Origin: Odobenus rosmarus divergens | Taxonomy: Eukaryota > Chordata > Mammalia > Carnivora > Odobenidae | Assembly (NCBI RefSeq): GCF_000321225.1 | Contig: NW_004450285.1 | Location: 4,710,654-4,774,653 of the forward strand | Reading direction: 5' to 3' | Length of the DNA: 64,000 nucleotides | In this document: positions 58,469 to 64,000 of the stretch, in pieces | Numbering within the stretch: position 1 is the stretch's first letter | Layout of the letters: each line of letters begins with the position of its first letter | Notes under the pieces: generated by a model | What the model was told of the DNA's origin: nothing | Database searches by the model: none | What the model saw: only the letters and a program-made list of their open reading frames with translations | Position numbers and translations under genes: made by a program

Positions 58469-59494
58469 GAAGTACAGAGGAACTAAGCAAGTCCCTGTAC
58501 ATCATAAAGTTAGCATGCGATGGAGCCCAAGAAATACCAAGTACCCAGACACCACAGCCTTTTTCAGCGCCACACTGTGCTCATAACTTTGAATTTATAT
58601 TTATTAGAGTTGGCTATAACCAAATTAACAATATTAAAGTCTTCAAAAGTAACCTTCTTTTGTGAAAACCAGTGTTGGTGAAAAATGCTAGAGATAGAAA
58701 ATACTAATATTTACAGCAATGAAGTGTGAGATGAGACAGTGAATAATCAAACCTTAAAATTTTCAGGACAAGCTGTTTCCTTATGAAAGATTTCCCTTAT
58801 CTATATTTTAGCCAGCATTTATATATCTCACCTCTGTTTTCCTTGCAAACATCTATTTTAAGCCATATATGCATACAGAATGCTAGATTATTTGAAATTT
58901 CAGTGATCTCATCTTAAAAGCTTAGAGAGTCCAATATAGACGTTCCCCACATAAAAAGATTAAAATATAACTTTACTCCAGTGACTCTTCAGCCAAGAAT
59001 TTTTCTTTTTAAAGCACTTCCAAAAATAAAATTTGGATGAAGCTTACAAAGCATACTTGTTCTGATAACATAAATGGCAAGTGAAAAAGGGGTGGTGAAT
59101 GACTAACAACAAGTTCATTAAAGATGACAATATGTAGTTTAGTCACTTCTGGCCAAGAAAAACGCCTCCAGACAAAGTGATAATGACCCAGAAATAGCTG
59201 AGTGCTCAGAAGCTGGCAGATACACATATACAAGTTAACTACAGGACCTACAATCTGTCCATTTGCTCTGGCCCTTCCAAACCTTATAGTGTGAATCTGT
59301 GCACAAGTGATTTGGACAAGGTGGGTAAGTACTGTGGAGATGACCAAGATTGGTGCTAATATTCCAGCCCTTACTTAGGAAGTAGATGCCAATGAGTTTC
59401 TCTAAAATGTTGTCTGACGAGATTTACCAAGCTTTTTTTTTTTGAAACATAAATGAAATGAGAAAAAAATAGATGTTCACATTTTTAACATAAA
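58469..59494. other. Unique DNA, no gene supported
   Basis: The first 100 bases end the ancient repeat. The minus frame 59009-59347 encodes 112 residues beginning 'MVISTVLTHLVQITCAQIHT'. It lies in repeat-free DNA but resembles no family I know and has no visible promoter, so I do not call it a gene. Confidence 0.4.
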
Positions 59495-59510
59495 TATACC
59501 TCAAGACTGG

Positions 59511-59756
59511 GGGCACCTGGGTGGCTCAGTTGGTTAAGCACCTGCCTTTGGCTCGGGTCATGATCTCAGGGTCCTGGGATCCAGCTCCACATAGCATTGG
59601 GCTCCCTACTCAGGGGGGAGCCTGCTTCTCCCTCTCCCTTTGCTCCTCTCCCTGCTCTCTCTATCAAATGATAATCTTTAATTAATTAATAATTTTTATT
59701 TAAATTTTCTTTAATTTAATTAATTAATTCATTAATAATAAAATCTTTAAAAAATA
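59511..59756 (+). mobile_element. can-SINE with an expanded AATT-rich tail
   Basis: GGGCACCTGGGTGGCTCAG head. The tail from 59676 to 59756 is not the usual (AAAT)n but a run of TTAATTAATTAAT and related repeats before AAAATCTTTAAAAA. TSD TATACCTCAAGACTGG (59495-59510) and TATACCTCAAGATTGG (59757-59772), one mismatch. Confidence 0.95.
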
Positions 59757-59788
59757 TATACCTCAAGATTGGATACAAGAGCATCTTT

Positions 59789-59978
59789 TTTTAAAGATAT
59801 TATTTATTTATTTGAGAGAGAGAATGAGATAGAGAGAGCACGAGAGGGAAGAGGGTCAGAGGGAGAAGCAGACTCCCCGCTGAGCAGGGAGCCCGATGCG
59901 GGACTCGATCCCGGGACTCCAGGATCATGACCTGAGCCAAAGGCAGTCGCCCAACAAACTGAGCCACCCAGGCGCCCC
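59789..59978 (-). mobile_element. can-SINE, young-looking
   Basis: Near-intact reversed body with CGGGACTCGATCCCGGGACT and GAGCCACCCAGGCGCCCC. Perfect 15-bp TSD, TACAAGAGCATCTTT, at 59774-59788 and 59979-59993. Lies 32 bases from the opposite-strand SINE at 59511. Confidence 0.97.
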
Positions 59979-59993
59979 TACAAGAGCATCTTT

Positions 59994-60820
59994 AATGTTC
60001 AGAAAAGTAAAACTTTGTCTGCAACTCTTTTAAGTAAGTGTTCATTTAAAATGGTAGTAATGTAGCTAAAGAATTTCTGACTAATACAAAACTTAAAACA
60101 ATTTTATTGACCAAGTACTAGAAATTTATATTGGCCTTTAACAAAATACCTTCTAGCAATTCTTCATACATTTGACAGATAGTTTTTATTTCCCTCTGTT
60201 ATGCCTCCACTTTAGAAGCCACAAGACAATTATAAAATGTCATCAAGATTGAAGAGCAAGATAAATTCTTTTACACTGTTTGAATGGTCTACTACCTATA
60301 GGAATTCAGAAATTTTTTTGGCTTTCAAACCAGAAACTTGGAGAATCTTATGTTGAATTATTCTTTACAAAAGCAATGCATTCAGTAATTAGTAAAATTA
60401 AATGATAACTAAGAATGCTACTAATTTTTAAAAAATGCACTAAGATTTAGTACTTTGAAATAGGTTTTAAGCAGTGAGTAAAGAAATAGAAAAGTAATAG
60501 AAGTTAAAGCTTATGTAATAGTTTAACATGCATTATTTTCCTCAAAAGTATATTTATGAATAATTAAAATAAAGATGCATTGTTTATTGTTCCCTCTCAT
60601 GGCACCAATATATATCTGTGATTTTTTTTTAAAAGCAGAGAAAGTGAAACTATCTTATCAAAACTACAATTGTAAAATTCTGTGGTCACTTAGAGTTAAT
60701 AAACAAAAAAAATGGACTTTAGAAAAAGCTCTCTATGGAATAAATGGTATTTGAATAAAGTAGATGTCAAAATATTTAAATCATATATTTCACATCAAAG
60801 AATGTCCCAGTGTTTTAAAG
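59994..60820. other. Unique AT-rich DNA
   Basis: Nothing recognised. Confidence 0.45.
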
Positions 60821-60832
60821 AAAATACTGGGA

Positions 60833-61018
60833 GGGGCGCCTGGGTGACTCAGTCATTAAGTGTCTGCCTTCGGCGCAGGTCATGATCCCAGGGTCCTGGG
60901 ATCGAGCCCCACATCGGGCTCCCTGCTCAGCGGGAAGCCTGCTTCTCCCTCTCCCACTCCCCCTGCTTGTGTTCCCTCTCTCACTGTGTCTCTCTCTGTC
61001 AAATAAAATCTTAAAAAA
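60833..61018 (+). mobile_element. can-SINE
   Basis: GGGGCGCCTGGGTGACTCAG head, tail shortened to AAATAAAATCTTAAA. Perfect 12-bp TSD, AAAATACTGGGA, at 60821-60832 and 61019-61030. Confidence 0.96.
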
Positions 61019-61195
61019 AAAATACTGGGAAACAAAGTGACCATCATATTGGGAATTATGAAAGGAAAATTGATTTCAAAAGACAATAAACAGTCCAATT
61101 TAAAATAGAGACAAGTAAAATTCCAATATACAAGTAAGAATATTCTTTTTTTAAGAAACATAGCCATGTGTTTATCTCTACTGTTTCTTCCTTTT

Positions 61196-61390
61196 TAAAA
61201 ATATATTTTAATTTTAATTATTTTTTTTTATTTGAGTGTAGTTGACATGCAATGTTCCATGAGTTTTAGGTGTACAACATAGTGATTCAGCATCTCTCTC
61301 TGTTATGCTGCACTTTCACCACAAGTGTAGCTCCCACTACCTTCAGTCACCATGCAATGCCATGTTTCTTTTTTCTATTACCTTTTTCTG
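61196..61390 (-). mobile_element. Old L1 3' UTR fragment, antisense
   Basis: 'TTTGAGTGTAGTTGACATGC', 'TTAGGTGTACAACATAGTGA', 'CCTTCAGTCACCATGCAATG' follow antisense L1MA/L1MB 3' UTR. Its segment 61222-61255 recurs inverted at 62347-62380. Confidence 0.7.
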
Positions 61391-61695
61391 TCACTTAGGA
61401 CTCAGCAGAACGCTTGACAAGATTTGTAAGGCATATCATATTGGAACAGATAGAACTATTTTCGAATGACTATGCTTCTCTTGAAAAAACTTCTTACTAT
61501 AAAGTTTAACCTAAAAATTATAGTGAAATTCAGAAGTTCTTGAGGCATGTAGTACATTGCTGTTTCAGATGCTCAGTGGCACTCATGGATGGAAGACCCT
61601 GTAAGATTGTGGCAGGAAAAAAAATAAGACCTTTGCAATCAGACCTGTATTTTAATTCTGGAGCAAAAGTAACAACTGCCAATTTAAAAACAAAA
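61391..61695. other. Unique DNA; left flank of the twin-primed L1
   Basis: No gene. The last bases before about 61696 should recur, as a TSD, beyond the right edge of the window if the model below is right. Confidence 0.45.
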
Positions 61696-61777
61696 TATTT
61701 AAAGTGTAAATTGCTCTGGGCAACATAGACATTTTAATGAAGTTTATACTTCCAGTCAATGAGCATAGAATGTTTTT

Positions 61778-62350
61778 TCATCTCTTTGTGTCTTCCTCAA
61801 TTTCTTTCATAAGTGTTCTGTAGTTTCTATCGTATAGATCCTTTACCAGTTTGGTTGGGTTTATTCCTAGGTGTCTTATGGTTTTTGGAGCTGTTATAAA
61901 TGAAATTGATTCCCTGATTTCTCTTTCTTCAGTTACATTGTTAGTGTATAGAAATGCAACTGATTTCTGTGCATTGATTTTGTATCCTGCCATGTTGATG
62001 AATTGCTGTATGCGTTCTAATAACTTGGGGGTAGAGTCTTTTGGGTTTTCCACATAAAGTATCATGTCATCTGCGAAGAGAGAGAGTTTGACTTCTTCTT
62101 TGCCAATTCGAATGCCTTTTATTTCTTTTTGTTGTCTGATTGCTGAGGCTAGGACTTCTAGTACTATGTTAAACAATAATGGTGAGAGTGGGCATCCTTG
62201 TAGTGTTCCTGACCTTAGGGGGAAAGCTCTCAGTTTTTCCCTATTGAGAATGATATTTGCTGTGGGCTTTTCATAGATGGCTTTTATGATATTGAGGCAT
62301 GTACCCTCTATCCCTACACTGTGAAGAGTTTTAATCAGGAAAGTTGACAT
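61778..62350 (-). pseudogene. L1 ORF2 reverse-transcriptase core, open over 190 codons
   Basis: The longest frame in the window. It covers RT motifs from '[20 protein letters not shown]' through '[10 protein letters not shown]' to FADD (near residue 92) and the thumb-like '[14 protein letters not shown]'. In a live L1 this enzyme copies L1 RNA at the nicked target. Here it is cut off upstream by the micro-insertion and frameshift at 62347-62380 and has no promoter or ORF2 start, so it is a pseudogene fragment. Its fair openness argues that the L1 is not very old. Confidence 0.85.
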
Positions 62351-62380
62351 TGCACGTCAACTACACTCAAATAAAAAAAA
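62347..62380 (+). other. 34-bp inverted copy of L1 3' UTR sequence
   Basis: These bases are the reverse complement of 61222-61255 with one mismatch, including the A8/T8 run. They break the RT sequence of the antisense L1, which normally passes from '..ATCAGGAAAG' straight to 'TGCTGTATTTTG'. Confidence 0.8.
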
Positions 62381-63909
62381 TGCTGTATTTTGTTAAATGA
62401 TTTTTCTGCATCAATTGAGAGGGTCATATGGTTCTTGTCTTTTCTTTTATTGATGTGCTCTACCAGGTTGTTTGATTTGCAAATGTTGAATCACCCTTGC
62501 ATCCCAGGAATAAATCCCACCTGGTCGTGGTGAATAATTCTTTTAATGTACTGTTGGATCCTATTGGCTAGAATCTTGTTGAATATTTTAGTATGCATGT
62601 TCATCAGGGATATTGGTCTGTAATTCTCCTTTTTGATGGGGTCTTTGCCTGGTTTTGGGATAGGGGTAATGCTGGCCTCATAGAATGAGTTTGGAAGTTT
62701 TCCTTCTATTTCTATTTTTTTGAAACAGCTTCAGTAGAATAGGTATTATTTCTTCCTTAAATGTTTGGTAGAATTCCTCTGGGAAGCCATCTGGCCCTGG
62801 ACTCTTTGTTTTTTGCGAGGTTCTTGATTACTGCTTCAATTTCCTCCCTGGTTATTGGTCTGTTCAGATTGTCTGTTTCTTCCTATTTCCGTCTTGGTAG
62901 TTTATAAGTTCCTAGGAATGTTTCCATTTCTTCTAGATTGCTTAATTTCTTGGCATATAGTTGCTGGTAATAATTTCTAATAATTATTTCTATTTCCTTG
63001 GTGTTAGTCATGATCTCTCCCCTTTCATTCATTATTTTATTAATTTGGATCCTTTCCTTTTTTTTTTTTTAATAGGTCTGGCCAGCAGTTTATCGATCTT
63101 ATTAATTCTTTCAAAGAACCAGCTTCTAGTTTCATTGATCTGTTCTACTGTTCTTCTAGTTTCTATTTCATTGATTTCTGCTCTAATCTTTATTATTTCT
63201 CTTCTGCTTGGTTTAGGTCTTATTTGCTGTTCATTCTCCAGGTTCCTTAGCTGTAAGGTTAGCTTGTACATTTAGGACTTTTCTAATTTTTTGAGAGAGG
63301 CTTGGATGGCTACGTATTTCCCTCTTAGGACCGCCTTTGCAGTATCCCATAGTTGGACCAATGTGTTTTCATTCTCTTTAGTTTCCATGAATTGTTTAAG
63401 TTCTTCTTTAATTTCCTGGTTGACCCAGTCATTCTTTAGCAAGATGCTCTTTAACTTTCAAGTGTTTGAGTTCCTTCCAAATTTCTTCTTGTGGTTGCGT
63501 TCCAGTTTCACAACATTGTGGTCCAAAAATATGCAGGGGATAATCTCAATCTTTTGGTATCGGTTGAGACCTGATTTGTGACCCAGTGTGTGGTCTATTC
63601 TGGAGAAGTTCCATGTGCACTCGAGAATGAACATTCTGTTGTTTTAGGATGGAATGTTCTGTATATATTTATGAAGTCCCTCTGGTCCAATGTGTCATTC
63701 AAAACTCTTGTTTCTTTGTTGATTTTCTGCTTAGATGATCTGTCCATTGCTATGAATGGAGTGTTGAGGTCTCCTACTATTAATGTATTACTATTTATAT
63801 GTTTCTTTATTTTGTGTATTGATTGGTTTATATAATTAGCTGTTCCCATGTTAGGGGCATAGATATTTACAATTGTTAGCTCTACTTGTTGGATAGACCC
63901 TGACCATTG

Positions 63910-64000
63910 ACATTTTTCACAGACTGGAACAAACAATCCTAAAATTTGTATGGAACCAGAAAAGACCCCAAACTGCCAGGAGAATGTTAAAAAAGAAAAC
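63910..64000 (+). mobile_element. Non-inverted 3' segment of the twin-primed L1 (start)
   Basis: Sense L1 ORF2 from 'ATTTTTCACAGACTGGAACA' ('LEQTILKFVWNQKRPQTARR' in translation with small differences) to the window edge. In L1 this follows by about 25-35 bases the ORF2 position where the inverted segment begins at 61696. Confidence 0.85.

Larger units (their letters stand above)
61696..63909 (-). mobile_element. Inverted 5' segment of a twin-primed L1
   Basis: Antisense L1 ORF2. Minus frame 61778-62350 gives most of the RT core: '[20 protein letters not shown]', '[20 protein letters not shown]' and '[19 protein letters not shown]', with the catalytic FADD intact. 63032-63271 gives the linker and 63595-63936 the endonuclease stretch with 'IVGDLNTPFIAMDRSSK'. 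62347-62380 is a foreign micro-insertion. The segment ends in the endonuclease at about 63909, where the orientation flips. Frameshifts separate the pieces. Confidence 0.85.

Noticed and set aside
1..64000. CRISPR arrays, operons, plasmid or phage systems
   Set aside because: The window is plainly mammalian repeat-rich DNA; no spaced direct repeats or clustered genes exist.

Overview
This window looks like gene-poor, AT-rich mammalian nuclear DNA, intergenic or deep intronic. I see no gene that could make a functional protein, no tRNA or rRNA gene, no CpG island, no CRISPR array and no bacterial-type structure. About twenty tRNA-derived carnivore SINEs (can-SINEs) with the head 'GGCGCCTGGGTGGCTCAG' and a (AAAT)n/AATCTT tail place it in the order Carnivora. 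Their sequence differs from the dog SINEC_Cf consensus as I remember it and resembles the subfamilies of arctoids (bears, pinnipeds, musteloids). That placement is inference from memory of repeat families.

Layout. 1-5470: an old antisense LINE-1 (5' UTR, ORF1, endonuclease, part of the reverse transcriptase) that was hit twice by younger 5'-truncated L1s, each with a target-site duplication (TSD). 5471-11749: mostly unique DNA with a 462-bp solo endogenous-retrovirus LTR at 8519-8980 (6-bp TSD), a (GT)n and a SINE. 11750-16800: two fossil L2 elements, a MIR and three SINEs. 16800-24740: unique DNA, a Tigger-like DNA transposon with a SINE inside it, and old L1 pieces. 24740-31860: unique and highly decayed repeats. 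32020-32759: a gammaretrovirus-like LTR followed by a PBS-like leader. 33000-45420: unique DNA, old L1 fragments and SINEs. 46022-49203: a 3.2-kb antisense L1. 51261-52627: a processed pseudogene of a gene I could not identify, with TSD, A-rich tail and ATTAAA signal. 55335-58455: two sense-strand L1 3' fragments, one holding a 275-base assembly gap. 59511-61018: three young SINEs. 61196-64000: an old L1 fragment, then an L1 whose 5' part is inverted against its 3' part, the mark of twin-primed retrotransposition.

How it works together: the window is a record of successive retrotransposition. TSDs fix the order of many insertions (L1 into L1, SINE into Tigger, SINE and L1 into an ancient repeat, SINEs into L2). 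I found no convincing new biological system. The items most worth a second look are the unidentified retrocopy, the twin-primed L1 with a 34-bp inverted micro-insertion, the solo LTR, the repeated birth of microsatellites at one codon site of L1 ORF2, and the tandem R/U5-like segments beside the second LTR.

All repeat family names come from recognition of remembered consensus sequence, not from a database search. Boundaries without a TSD are approximate to about 10-50 bases.
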